Source: Prorocentrum cordatum (taxonomy: Eukaryota > Sar > Dinophyceae > Prorocentrales > Prorocentraceae). From it: 57,306 bases of DNA. This document shows, piece after piece, positions 1-10,774 of this stretch. The translations under genes and the position numbers were made by a program. The DNA lies in contig CAUYUJ010016701.1 in assembly GCA_963575745.1 (NCBI GenBank), positions 22,501 to 79,806 of the forward strand, given 5' to 3'. Under the pieces are notes generated by a model that had not been told where the DNA came from, searched no databases, and saw nothing but the letters and a program-made list of their open reading frames with translations. How positions within the stretch are numbered: position 1 is the stretch's first letter; every line of letters begins with the position of its first letter.

Positions 1-440
1 ATCATCAGCAGCATCATCATCAGCAGCAGCATCAGCAGCAACATCATCATGAGCATTGGCAACATCAGAAGCATCAGCATCAGCAGCATCATCATCGTCA
101 TCATCATCGACATCATCATAATCATCATCAGCAGCCTCAGCATCATCAGCAGCATCATCAGCATCAGCATCATCACCATCATCAGTGTCAGCATCATCAT
201 CAGCATCGTCATCATCATCACATCATGATCAGCATCATCATCATCGTCAATACCATCATCGTCCTCCTCCTCATCATCATCATGACCACCACCATCACCA
301 TCATTATTATCACCATCATCATTAGCAGCAGCATCATCATCGGCAGCATCAGCATCATCATCGTCATCATCATTACCATTACCAACACAATCATCATCAC
401 AATCACCACCACCATCCATATACATATACATATCATCTTC
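1..440. repeat. CAT/CAG trinucleotide microsatellite
   Basis: Almost continuous imperfect (ATC)n with interspersed CAG and GTC triplets. All six frames stay open because of the three-base period, giving runs of Ile, His, Met or Asp, so these are not evidence for a gene. Nothing recognisable lies between 441 and 690. Confidence 0.95.
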
Positions 441-689
441 ATCGTCCGTCTCATCATCCTGAAGATAGTTTTCTTTTCCGACTGCTCCGCCACTGGGGCT
501 CCTTGTACGTTGACGCGTGTTAGAATGCCAGATGCTGCTATGAGGGGACTGTGCACTCGAATCAGGGGCCCACCCACCCCTCTAGTAGCGGACTGTTGAA
601 GGCACCCTCCCTCTGCCGAGGCCACGATCCATAGTAAACAACTGTAGATCCGCGCTCCCGAGGCCACGATCCTTCGTAAAAAGACGGTG

Positions 690-1165
690 TGTCTACGACC
701 CGAGCTTCCAAGACGGCCCAGGCAGGCAACCGAGGCAACCGAGATGGCTCAAGATGCCACGAAGACGGGCCAAATGGCCCCAAGGTGGCCCGATATGGCC
801 TCAACACGGCCCAAGATGCCTCCAAGAGAGCACAGAAGGGCAAATCAGTGATGTCCGTCGGGCTTCCGTCAGCTCGAGACAGCGCAAGAAGCCTCCAACA
901 TGGCCTCAAGACGACGCAAGAGGCCCCAAAGAGGGACCCAAGATGGCCCAGAGGAACCCACGATGATCCAAGAGAGCCTCCCGCAGGGACCCAAGGCGGC
1001 CTTGGAGAACCCATCAACGGCTCAAGACGGCGCCGAGAGGGCACCACAGCGGCCCCCAGGCACCCGCCATACAGCCAAGAGAGCCCCAGCCCGGCCAAAA
1101 AGAGCCCCACGATGGCGTAAGACAGCCTCGAGACGGCCCAAGAGGGGCCCCAGGAGCCACAGAGA
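690..1165. repeat. CCAAGA-type minisatellite, block 1
   Basis: Degenerate 9-12 base units of the form CCAAGA(T/C)GGCC or CCCAAGAGGCC follow one another here. The plus strand reads as Pro/Arg/Gln/Gly-rich peptide in several frames, which is a composition effect. The same family recurs at least ten times in the window and forms higher-order repeats at 47.6-52.2 kb. Confidence 0.85.
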
Positions 1166-1179
1166 CTGCCTCACAGGAG

Positions 1180-1860
1180 GCTCGGCTCTGGAGGCTCGGG
1201 TCGCCAGGGCTCGCTGCGCCGCGGCTCGATCCGCCGGGGCCCGGATCGCCGAGATGCTCGCTTCGCTGGGGCTTGAATCGCCCGACTCGGTCCGTCCAGC
1301 TCGGCTCGCCGGGACTCGGTTCGCCGGAGCTCGGCTAGCCCGACGCAATTCGACGGGGCTCGCTTCGCCGGGCCTCCCGTGCGTCATCGAGGTAGCACGA
1401 GGAGGAGGGGGATAGATAGCAGGAAGAGGAGGAGGAGGTGGTGGAGGAGGAGGAGGAGAGGAGGAGGAGGAGGAGGAGGAGGAGAGAGCCGAGGTCAGGG
1501 CGAGGGGCGGGTCGGGCGGGCGGACCCTGACGGGCGGGTCGGGTCGGGCGGGCGGACCCTCACGAGCGGTCGGCGGGGGCGGGCGGGCACCGCCTCGTCG
1601 AGGGCCGGAGCTGGGCGAGCCGAGCCGGGCGAGCCGAGCTGGGCGAACCGAGCCGGGCGGATCGAGGCGGGAGAAGCGAGCCCAGGCGAACCGAGCCCGG
1701 GCGAACTGAGCCCGGGCGAGCTGAGCCGGGCGGATCGAGCCCGGCGAAGTCGAGCCCGGCGAATCGAGCTCGAGAGATCTGGGCCTGGGCGAATCGAGCG
1801 GGGCGAGTCGAGCTGGGCGAATCGAGCCCCGGGCGATTCGAGCCAGGCCGCGAAGACAGC
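1180..1860. repeat. GC-rich short minisatellite (GGGCGA-CGAGC units)
   Basis: Repeating 10-15 base units close to GGGCGAATCGAGC (plus strand, strongest at 1600-1850) and their inverted-sense relatives (TCGCCGGGGCTCGG, about 1190-1370) surround a (GGA)n tract at 1415-1490. Long open frames on both strands follow from the absence of stop-like triplets. No protein family is recognisable. Confidence 0.75.
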
Positions 1861-1929
1861 TCAAAAGACGGCCAAAACGAAATCCATGTGAACCAATTCA
1901 CTGGTGACGACGGACGGTGGCAAATGTGG

Positions 1930-2088
1930 CATTTGTCCTCCTCCTCCTCCTCCTCCTCCTCCTCCTCCTCCTCCTCTCTCGTCATGCTCCTCCTCCTACT
2001 CCTCCTCCTCCTCCTCCTCCTCCTCCTCCTCCTCCTCCTCATCATCATCATCATAATCAGCAGCAGCAGCAGCATCGTCATCATCATT

Positions 2089-2162
<74 letters not shown>

Positions 2163-2633
2163 TATCCTCATCATCCTCATCATCATCATCATCATCATCA
2201 TCATCAGCATCATCATCATAATCCACCTCATCCTCATAACGGCCCTCTCAAACCTGGAAACACGAGGTGTCACACATGGGCCCCCCAGGCCGTCTCGAAC
2301 AAACGCCACCCAAACAGCTGGACTGGTACGGAAGCGGGACATACCGCAGGCAGCTGGATAATAATCCTGGTGATCCTCATTATCCTCTTCTTCCTTCCCC
2401 TCCTTCTCCTCCGCAACCCTCTTCCTCACATCATCATTCATCATCGTCCTCAGCCTCATCATCTTCATCAGCATCCTCATCCTCCTCATCATCATCATCG
2501 TCATCGTCATCGTCACTGTCATCATCTTCATCATCGTCATTATCGTCATCATTATCATCGGCAGCATCCTCACCACAACCACCACCATCATATCCATAAT
2601 CAGCATCATCATCAGCATCCTCATCATCCGCAG

Positions 2634-2676
<43 letters not shown>

Positions 2677-2710
2677 AGCATCATTATCATTATCACTATC
2701 CACACGCCCC
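1930..2710. repeat. CTC and ATC trinucleotide microsatellites
   Basis: (CTC)n at 1938-2040 passes into a nearly pure (ATC)n at 2040-2220. After a ~150-bp non-repetitive piece, a second imperfect ATC tract runs at 2430-2700. The open frames encode only homopolymeric Ser, His, Ile, Asp or Met. Confidence 0.95.
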
Positions 2711-2934
2711 GGCCGCGCCAGCCCGACATTATCCTTATCTTATCTCCGCGCAAGCTCCATCTCTACAACAAGCTTCTTACAGCCGAATAAGAGTTTGCTT
2801 CAGCTGGGCACAGCCCTAATAGAATCCGGGTACAGCCCCAGTGGGATCCCTTTGGAGCTGAGTACAGTCTCAGATGGCGCAGCTCCGAATTCCGGGCGCT
2901 ACTGGGCGCTCCCGGGCGCTCTCGGGGGACGGTC

Positions 2935-3780
2935 GCGTGACACTTCCAAACTCCAGACAGCGCAACGACGGTCCCAGAGCGTCCCCAGGGGGCCCCAAAG
3001 CGGTCCAACAAGGCCCCAAGACGGAATGAGATCGCTCCAAGACGCCCAAGGTGGCCTCAAGACGGCCCAAGAGGTCCCGAAGACGACCCAGGAGGGCCCC
3101 AAGAGGCCCTCAAGAGAGCCCTAAGATGCAAGAATCATCTTGCGTTCTCGCCTGTTCGGGCTTCTGAGACCCCAAGACGGCCCCAGAAGGCCCCAGGACG
3201 GCCCAAGACTCCCGAGACGGCCGAAGAAGCCCCCAATGAGGCCGAGGGCTCCAAGAGGGGCCCAAGCGGGAGAAGACGAACTGACATTTCGAGCCCTCCG
3301 CCTCAAGATGACCCCCGAGACCACCAGCAGGCCCCCAAGAAGACTCCAAGAGGCCCCAAGAGGGCCTCAAAAAGCCCAAAAGATGCCCGTCCCCAATAGA
3401 CCCCGAGAGGCCAGGACACCCCAGAACTGCCTCCAAGAGGCTTCCGAGAGGCCTCCAGAAAAATCCGAACAGGCATCCAAGAAGCCCCTGACCTACAACC
3501 CGAACACGGCGGCGGTGCTTCGCCGTGGGAGCACTGGATCCACCGCCCCGTTCGACTGCAACGAAACTCACGACTGACCTGTGGCCCTGCCCAGTGCTGT
3601 CTCGGCGCATCCCTCCAGCAACCCAGCAGAACCCCCAAAATCCAAAAAAGACATCCCCGAGGTGGCCAAGACGGCCCAAGACGGCCATCAAGACGTCACA
3701 GGATGGTACAAAGAGGCCTCCGAGACGGCCGAAGGGGGCTCAAGAGACCTCCCAGACGGCGTCGGCACGTCGCGAAGCAC
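2935..3780. repeat. CCAAGA-type minisatellite, block 2
   Basis: Same minisatellite family as at 690. It is interrupted at about 3125-3160 by an AT-richer linker (ATCTTGCGTTCTCGCCTG) that resembles the linkers of the 47-52 kb array. At 3509-3560 there is a header-like sequence (GGCGGCGG...CACCGCCCCG) related to the header of those higher-order units. The stretch 2710-2935 holds nothing recognisable. Confidence 0.8.
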
Positions 3781-3823
3781 GGGGCCCGATGGGGCCCAGC
3801 CCCATCGGGCACACACTGACACT

Positions 3824-3948
3824 GGCCATCGCTCGGACGTCCATTCCCTTTGCTTTTTTCGGTTTCGTGCGTGGTTTTTTCGCCAAATGAGCAAGGATGC
3901 TCCTCGATGGCCCCCGCCAAGAAAAAATGCACACGTCCGAGCGATGCC
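3824..3948. repeat. Fold-back element with 14-bp perfect arms
   Basis: CATCGCTCGGACGT at 3827-3840 is answered by its exact reverse complement ACGTCCGAGCGATG at 3933-3946, giving a ~120-bp fold-back. Related arm sequences recur at about 4516-4535 (CATCGCTCGGAAGT) and 5147-5163 (ACACGCGCGAGCGATG), so this looks like a small dispersed inverted-repeat element. There is no coding potential. Confidence 0.6.
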
Positions 3949-5020
3949 AGGGACATGGAGCACGGGTCCGCGGATCCGGCGCGCGGGCGCCGGATCCATG
4001 GATCGGGGAGGGCGCCCCACGAAAAACGACGCCCGCGCCGCCCGCTTCGGCGACGCAGCGCGCCGACTTCGTGTGGAGGCGGGCCCGGCCGCCAGTCCAC
4101 GGGCCCTGCGGTCGGGAGCCTCTGCTCGGCGCGTCGCGGCGGCGGGCCCAGCGACACGCTGCGCCCTGCGAGCGGAGGGCGCGGCGCTCCGCCCCGCGGG
4201 GCCGGAAGCTCGGAAAGCTTCGGGGCGCTGACGCCGGGGGCCCGGGAAGCGGATGGCGTGCTGCGCCGAAGCGTGGCGGGCCAGCACCGGGCGGAGCGAC
4301 GCGCGGAGCCGGAGCTCCCGACCCCGACCCACACTGGCGCTGCGCCGACCGACCCGAGGACTCGAGTTTGGGTTCGGGGGGGTACGGGTTCCACACGTGT
4401 GTCTTCAACGTTCCCCGACGCCCCTGCCACTGGGAATGGAGGGCGCATTAGGGTGTGCGGGTCGGTTTAGGGGGCCTTGGTGGCTGGTGCTTCCACGAGC
4501 ATCGGCGCGGGTCTTGCCATCGCTCGGAAGTCCATTCGCCGTACATGTTTCGGCTACGTTTGTTTCAGGATGAGCCAGGATGCTCCTCGATGATCCTCGC
4601 CAAGAAAAACCGGCGGCGAGCGAGGGGGGGAAGTGAGAAAGGGCGGGTCTTCTCAGAAGGCTCGGAAGTCCCCCGGCCTTCTGACAAGTGCTCTAAGCAT
4701 TCCCCGAAGGAACTGAAACCTTTTCGGAGGGCAAGGGGGCTTCGGAGAAGCCTCGCTGCCTTCTGAGAAGGCCTTCTCCTTCTCACTTCCCCCCCGCCTC
4801 CTGGGTGCGCCGCCGAGTTCAGTTTTCGGGTCATAGCTCAGGTCTCTGGCGCCCGTTCCGGACGACCCGGGCATCCCCGAAACGCCCTCGGCGAGGCGCA
4901 GCCGCTGGAACGCACCCCGAGGCCGAAACACCGCCAAGAAACTACAAAAGCGCCCGAGAAGGCCTTCTCCTTCAACCTCCCTTCCCCCCCTCGATCGCCG
5001 CCGCAAAGACGACGACGACG
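3949..5020. other. GC-rich stretch without recognisable gene
   Basis: Very GC-rich sequence with long overlapping frames on both strands and no recognisable family. At 4655-4780, repeated AGAAGGC/GCCTTCT words form short imperfect inverted repeats. A degraded relative of the 3824 fold-back lies at 4510-4615. Confidence 0.5.
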
Positions 5021-5032
5021 ACACAAAGGGGA

Positions 5033-5740
5033 GGAGGAGGAGGAGGAGGAGGAGGAGGAGGAGGAGGAGGAGGAGGAGGAGGAGGAGGAGGGGGAGGAAG
5101 GAGGAGGAGGAGGAGGAAGCTGGGGGAGGAAGAGGAGGAAAAATGCACACGCGCGAGCGATGCCAGAGGGGTGCACGGCCGGCGCCGCCCACTCTCTCGC
5201 AAGGGCGCGCGCAGAGGGCTCTCCGAGGTCGCCGCGGCACGCCGCGCGCCGCCGGTGCGCGCGCCGCCGAGCCCGCACGGGGGGGGCGCCGCACGCACGC
5301 CGCGGCTCAGTGGCCCGCGGACGCGCCGGGGCGGTGGCCCGACCCGCTCTCCTGCTGCGCCTTCATGGCCTGGTACTGCTGGTAGCCTCCGAAGGCGGGG
5401 GGAGAGGCGGGCGGGCGGCCCTGGCCCGCGGAGGGGAGGGCCAGGAGGAGGAGGAGTGGCAGGAAGAGGAGGAGGGGAGGAGCGTAGGAAGAGGAGGAGG
5501 AGGAGGAGGAGGAAGAGGAGAAGGAAGAAGAGGAGGACGGGGATGAGGAGGAGGAGGAGGAGGAGGAGGAGGAGGAAGAGGAGGAGGAGGAGGAGGAGGT
5601 GGAGGAGGAGGAGGAGGGAGGAGGAGGAGGAGGAGGGAGGAGGAGGAAGCAGGAGGAGGAGGAGGACGACGACGACGACGACGACGAGGACAAGGAGGAG
5701 GACGAAGAGGAGGAGGAGGAGGAGGAGGGCGGGTGGGCGG
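5033..5740. repeat. GGA microsatellites with GC-rich spacer
   Basis: (GGA)n at 5033-5140 and a longer imperfect GGA/GAC tract at 5440-5735 flank a GC-rich spacer that carries one arm of the 3824-type fold-back. The homopurine strand gives Glu/Gly/Arg-rich frames that are not gene evidence. Confidence 0.9.
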
Positions 5741-6032
5741 CCCCGGCCGCGGAGGGGGCGGGTATCCCTTGGCTGCCTCGTGCCCCCCTTCGGTGCTGCT
5801 TCTTTACCCCCCCTTCCCCGCCCTACCGCCGCGAAGGGGGGGCGAGAGACGGGCGGACGCCAACCGCGGGAAGGGCCCTCGTTCCTGCCAGGCCCTGGCG
5901 GGAGGGGAGAGGGGGCTGGATCCGCCTTCAACTCCTGGTCGGAGCGCGTTCCAACATTGGGTCAGGGGGACGGTTTCCGGGGGGCGGGTAGGAAGAAGAA
6001 GGCGACCAGGAGGTCGCCAACCATTCACACGC

Positions 6033-6165
6033 ACCGATCCTGGCCAGGCCACGTCCTGGGCTATGGGTCCGTGGACACTCCCGGCCAAGTCCAGCCATGA
6101 CGGCGTACACACCAAGCCCAGGTTCAGGGCCTGGCCTGGCAACAACCGATGTCGGCGGACATTTG
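6033..6165. repeat. Imperfect fold-back, relative of the 56.8-kb palindrome
   Basis: ACCGATCCTGGCCAGGCCA at 6033 is answered by an imperfect reverse complement around 6115-6160 (GGCCTGGCCTGGCAAC...CCGATGT). The arm resembles the arms of the palindrome at 56815-56955 (ATCGATCCTGGCCAGACCCA). The two copies suggest a small fold-back family. Flanking sequence 5741-6032 and 6166-6519 shows no gene. Confidence 0.5.
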
Positions 6166-6519
6166 ACGCGCCCTGGAAGGCCCCAGGCGCGGGAGGGGAG
6201 GGAGGAGGGAGAGGGGAAGGGGGTGGGGAGATTCTCATTACCCAGGCTGTCCAGTCGCAATCCCCCTCACCTTCCTTCAACTACTCTCCGTTTGCCGCAT
6301 AACCGTCGCAGGCCGAATGATGCCAGCCCCGACGAACGCGCAGATTACCGACATCGGAACAGTTGCCCCAATGACCTGGCAAACGTCAGGTCCAGGTCGG
6401 GCATGCGGGCTAGATGTATATCCATGTCCACAGCGTCCTGATGTTCGAAGAAAAGATGCCCAAAACCAGGGAAGGAAAAGGCTATCGATAAAGATCTGGC
6501 CTCGCCAGAGGCCCAGTTT

Positions 6520-8195
6520 TTATCCAGATCCGCTGCGCCTGGGTCTTCTAGGGAGCGGAGCGACAATATCCAAGACTCGCTGGATATGGATGTAAAGAAT
6601 GCCCGCACAGGCGTAGGGGGACGAGGACGGCGTAAATACACAGACCCAGGCCAAGATCGTCTTCACGCCACGATCGGTGCACGCGCTTCCTGCGCTTGGC
6701 CACGGAAGCGAGTGCAGCGGCCCTGGGTCCACGCTTGACCCGGCCGAGGGGCACACAGGCCTGCGACAATTCGCACCGCTCCTCTTGGCCGCTCTTCTTT
6801 CTGAGCCGCTGCTTGACGGCCCCGCTTGGCTGAGAGCGAGGGCGGCGAAACTCACCTTCCCTCGCAATCGCTTCCGCAGTCGCACCTTCCCCCACTTGAT
6901 GGCATTAGGGGGAAGAGGGGGGCCACTTTCAAGGTACTCAAAGCCCCTCCGAATGGAGGATCGGTGGGGGGGCACCGTTGAGAAAAACGCCCGCTTCTTT
7001 GCAGGCTGGCTGGCTCGAGGCTGCGTCAGCCCCCGCTTCTGGGCGGCGCCTCGCAAGGCTCTGTCCTCAGCATTCGCGGCCTCAACTTCGTGAGGGGGCA
7101 ACGGAGGGACAAGACCAGCCAGGAACAAGTCTCTGCACACTATGGACCGTCTGCCGCGGTGCCACGGGTCGATTGCGTGGGCAAGCAGGCGTGGACGGGA
7201 TGCGAACTTGAGCCGGCATACCAGGCACACGCCTGAGGAGGGGGGAAACTGTAAAAGAGGGGACGGGATCTTGTGTTTGGCCCTCTGGTGAAAAGCAAGT
7301 GCTTTCTCCGTGGCGACTTTCTCGTGACACGTCGGGCAACTGGACCTAGCAGCCTGGGAAGGGACCTGGCTCTTTTGGCCAGGGGTGTCGAGCGGCATCT
7401 CGGTGATGCACCTCATCTTCACAAGCTGTCTCCACTGAGACGGATAGATGCGAATAAATTGGGCCCACTGCTCAGCATTAGTACTTGGCGGGCCGAGGCT
7501 GGCTAATTTGTCATTGAAGAATCTAGCCATGAGCTCCAGATCCTCGATCAAGAGCTTGGTCCAGGGTAGCCGCCTGTGGTCTGTACCCGGGCAGAAGGAG
7601 AGGAGGTGGGGGAGCTGGGAAGGAGCGAACCTCAGGAGCGAGGAGAGGAGGAGGAGACGACGCTGAGAGATGAGACACTGCAAGCTCGGGAGGCCGAGCT
7701 TCTGTCGCACGCCTAGGTCTGTCCCGTGACCCGTGGCTCGGAACTTGGCGGCATCAGCGATCCGACGAAGACCTCGCATGTACACTGCATTCAGCTTGTT
7801 GTACGCTGCCCGTGGCAGCTGGCTCCACACGTGCACTTTAGATATGAGCCTGGAGAGGACCAGGGAGAAAAACAAGCGAACCTGGATGGGACGGGCGATT
7901 CCCTTACAGGCGAACACTTTCGATGAGAGAGGACCGTAAGAAGCCATCGCAGACGATGAGCGGTGGACAGCTTCGGGAACCATGTTCCCGTCCCGTGAAA
8001 GCACGGAGCCTAGATGTTTACACTCAGACACAACTCGCACAGCAATAGGGGAGCAGAGCGGATTGCGAACGGGGCTCCGCACCTCAAAAGTCATGTTGGC
8101 ATCTCGGATCCACTGCATATAATGGGCGCAACCTCTGCCTCGAAGAACTATGAAGAACTCCGTTTTGCCTGGATTCCAATTGATCTGAAAACTCC
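6520..8195 (-). pseudogene. LINE reverse transcriptase, thumb and C-terminal zinc-finger part (LINE-C)
   Basis: This is the 3' half of a non-LTR retrotransposon ORF2. The minus strand is open from about 8195. It starts in the RT thumb (FQINWNPGKTEFF at about 8187-8149), continues through the connection region (CKHLGSVLSRDG, AVYMRGLRRIADAAKFR), and reaches two C2H2-type fingers. The first is CPTC-x12-HQRAKH at about 7338-7273. The second is CLVC-x12-H-x5-H at about 7227-7159. The frame stops at 6520. The fingers and the PGKTE thumb are typical of dinoflagellate LINEs as I know them. The palm with the catalytic Asp residues is missing on this strand because it lies inverted next door (8196-8484). 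The element is therefore dead as it stands, although this half has no stop or frameshift. The exact 3' end was not located; no clear poly(A) is visible. Confidence 0.8.
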
Positions 8196-8210
8196 TGGCT
8201 TCCAGGAGTT
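8190..8210. repeat. Short palindrome at the LINE-C inversion junction
   Basis: AACTCCTGG-CTT-CCAGGAGTT, with 9-bp perfect arms, sits exactly where the two oppositely oriented RT pieces meet. It marks the inversion joint. Confidence 0.65.
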
Positions 8211-8484
8211 GCTCGCGTTAGGCATCGTGTTGAAGGTTCGGGTGCGTGATGGTGCTCCTTTTTGGGCCGCGTCCGGCTCGGACGTTGAGTGGGCTACTTC
8301 GGAATCCAGCCAGGCAGATTTTTTAGTCACGTACGTCGACGACGAATGCATTTTTCTTGCCGCCTCTTCCGCCAAGGTTTTGTGGCAGGCCAGTACTAAG
8401 ATGTTCCAGTGCCTAGTCCGCACGTTTCGGAACTTCGGTTTTCAGATCAACTGGAAGCCAGGCAAAACGGAATGCTTCAGATAA
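8196..8484 (+). pseudogene. LINE-C reverse transcriptase palm segment, inverted
   Basis: Plus-strand reading gives LGIVLKVRVRDGAPFW, then YVDDECIFLAAS (the RT catalytic xxDD motif), then FGFQINWKPGKTECF (thumb). This is the part of the same kind of RT that should precede the minus-strand piece at 6520-8195. The thumb motif occurs in both pieces, so about 12-15 codons overlap. Frame and order fit an inverted 5' segment. It ends at a TAA at 8482 right at the border of the (TA)n tract. Confidence 0.75.
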
Positions 8485-8485
<1 letters not shown>

Positions 8486-8521
<36 letters not shown>

Positions 8522-8585
8522 TACATGTACATATACATATACGTATACGTATACTATCCATATATGTACATATACAATTATTTTT
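8486..8585. repeat. TA-rich alternating tract
   Basis: (TA)n followed by TACATATACG-type alternating purine-pyrimidine sequence. It abuts the outer end of the inverted LINE-C segment and may be the original insertion target. Confidence 0.85.
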
Positions 8586-8598
8586 AGTAACAAAAAAT

Positions 8599-9364
8599 CA
8601 TCCGCCGGCCCCCGTTGAGGATCCACCAGGCTGCGAGGGTGAAGGCTGCAGCTTCCTGTTCCAGTTGCAAATTCCAGTTTCCACTGTTACAGTCCTGCTT
8701 TCTGCTTCCTTACTGTTTATTGCTGCTGTCCGCGCGAGGGGTGGGAGCCCCAAACGGATTTTTTTACAACGCCCTGGGCGGGTTCTCAGAATTCCTGGGG
8801 GGGGCGTGGGACACGTAAAAATACATGGTATTCGCGTCCCCGAGGCCATAACCCGTAGTAAAACTACACCATAGTCGCGTCCCCGACGCCATAAACCCTC
8901 GTAAATTACAAACTATTCGCGTCCCCGAAGCCAGCATCCCTTGTAAACTACGCGATAGTTGCGTCCCCGAGTCAATAAACCATCGTAAATTACACAATGT
9001 GTGCGTCCCCGACGCCATAAACTTGCGTAAGTTATGCAGTGTTCGCGTCCCCGAGGCAATAAACCTTTGTAAATTACGCAATATTCGCGTCCCCAAAGCT
9101 ATACAACCTCGTAGAGTACAATAGTTGCGTCCTCGAGGCCATAAACCTCGTAAATTACGCGAGCTTCGCGTCCCCGAAACCATGAACCGTCGTAAAGTAC
9201 ACAGTGGTCGCGCCCCCGAAGCCCTGAACCTTCGAAAAGCATCCAATATTCGTAGTTATGAAATATTCCGCAGTTTGTGAAGTCCCGACATTGCTTCACG
9301 TCAGCGTCCAGATATCCCAGCACAGGTCTGGCAAGTTCCATTCGGCGAAGCCCTTACGGATATA
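8599..9364. repeat. Composite repeat copy E1 (leader, 42-bp minisatellite, trailer)
   Basis: A ~215-bp leader (CCACCAGGCTGCGAGGGTG...) leads into about ten units of 42 bp, each close to CGCGTCCCCGAGGCCATAAA + CCTTCGTAAATTACACAATATT. A ~90-bp trailer follows (CGACATTGCTTCACGTCAGC ... TTACGGATATA). The same three-part structure recurs at 10775-11750, so the whole is one dispersed unit and not a simple satellite. The unit length is a multiple of three, so minus-strand frames show a 14-residue repeat (FMASGTRI.CNLRG). I regard this as incidental. Confidence 0.8.
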
Positions 9365-9743
9365 CATACTTGCATACAGGCATACAGAGATACATGCATG
9401 CAGGCAGCATACATGTATGATCATACAGATAATGCACACCTATTGATATGCATGCACATAAACATAAACATACGCATACACATACACATACACATAGACA
9501 TACACGTACACGTACACGTACACGTACACGTACAGCTACACCTACAGCTACACCTACACCTACACCTACACCGACACCGACACCTACACCGACACATACG
9601 CATACACCTACACATACACATAAACATGCACGTACACATACGCATACACATACATATACACATACACCTACGCACACGCATACACATGCACATGCACATA
9701 TATACATGCATGCCTGCATACATACGTACATGCATATCTTTAT

Positions 9744-9797
<54 letters not shown>

Positions 9798-9870
9798 GCA
9801 GATGTCAATATATAGAATACACACATGTATACACACATGTATGTGCATATGTAGCTATATCTGTATGTGT
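9365..9870. repeat. Alternating purine-pyrimidine TACACA/TA tract
   Basis: Nearly uninterrupted TACACA, TACGTA and (TA)n sequence with Z-DNA-prone alternation. It follows composite repeat E1, as a similar tract follows E2. Confidence 0.9.
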
Positions 9871-9949
9871 GTGTGGTTGATTCCGCTTTCTATTTTCTGC
9901 TATAATCTAAGACCCTGCGGACCCCCCCCCCGAAACGGGACCCCGGCGT

Positions 9950-10525
9950 CCAGGGGCGTCCCGGGTTCCTGGACGCCTCTTCCTGGACGTCTCCTCAAAG
10001 AATCCCGCAAAATTTGGGCCTCTCGAAGTCGCTGCCAAGCCGTGCAAACGGGTCGGCGGCGGTCCCAAGAGACCCCGAAGACGGTCCAAGATGGCCTCCA
10101 GCGGCCCCAGACCCCCTCCGCTAGAGCCCGAAGACGCCCAAAAAATGAAATCATGTCCCGTTGGTTTTTGTATGATTTGGGACTACTCGGTTATTCAATC
10201 TTCTGGGCGTTCGAAAAAGCCCGAGGGCACGGAAAACCGATCGGAGACGACCAACAAAAAGCTTCCCGACAGTCCAAGGGAGCCCCAAGACGGCCCAAAA
10301 GAGCTCAAACACTGCCCACAAGGGGGCCCCATGACGGGCCAAAACTGCCCCAAAACGCCCTCCGAAGGATTCAAACCGTGACGCGAGACCACGGTTCGCG
10401 GCATGGTAGCAAGAGGAACCCCCCGGAGACCGCCAAAGGGCGCCAGGGACGTCTCCGGAGGCGCCCAAGGAGCCCCTGCAAAGCTTCCACGAGGTCTTCC
10501 AGAAGCCTGGAGAAGACTCCACAAA
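9950..10525. repeat. CCAAGA-type minisatellite, block 3
   Basis: Divergent copies of the CCAAGA(T/C)GGCC minisatellite. An AT-richer linker at about 10140-10215 (GAAATCATGTCCCGTTGG ... TTCTGGGCGTTCG) sits in the same relative place as linkers in other blocks. The stretch 10526-10774 holds only a short (CT)n and nothing recognisable. Confidence 0.75.
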
Positions 10526-10774
10526 CAAATCTGGGGAGGACGGGGAAGGGTTCGCGGGGCAAAGAAGGCGAGAACGAAGAAGATGAAGAGGAAGAAAACA
10601 CATGAGGGAAGGAGAAGGAACAACAGCGTAAGAGCAGTGACGGCGGAGACTGCAACCAAGATTGATCGTTAGTTTGATTAATCGACCTCTCTCTCTCTCT
10701 CTCATTATGCCTGCACGCAAGACGTAAAGGACCCAGGTGCATGGCGCGAACACCAATGAAATCTTCTATACACA

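Noticed and set aside
1-2750. Homopolymeric His, Ile, Ser, Asp or Met proteins
   Set aside because: These are translations of ATC and CTC microsatellites, open in every frame because of the three-base period.
8820-9240. 14-residue repeat protein (FMASGTRI type) on the minus strand
   Set aside because: The 42-bp period automatically gives a periodic peptide. Frames are broken by stops between units, and no start or context supports a gene.
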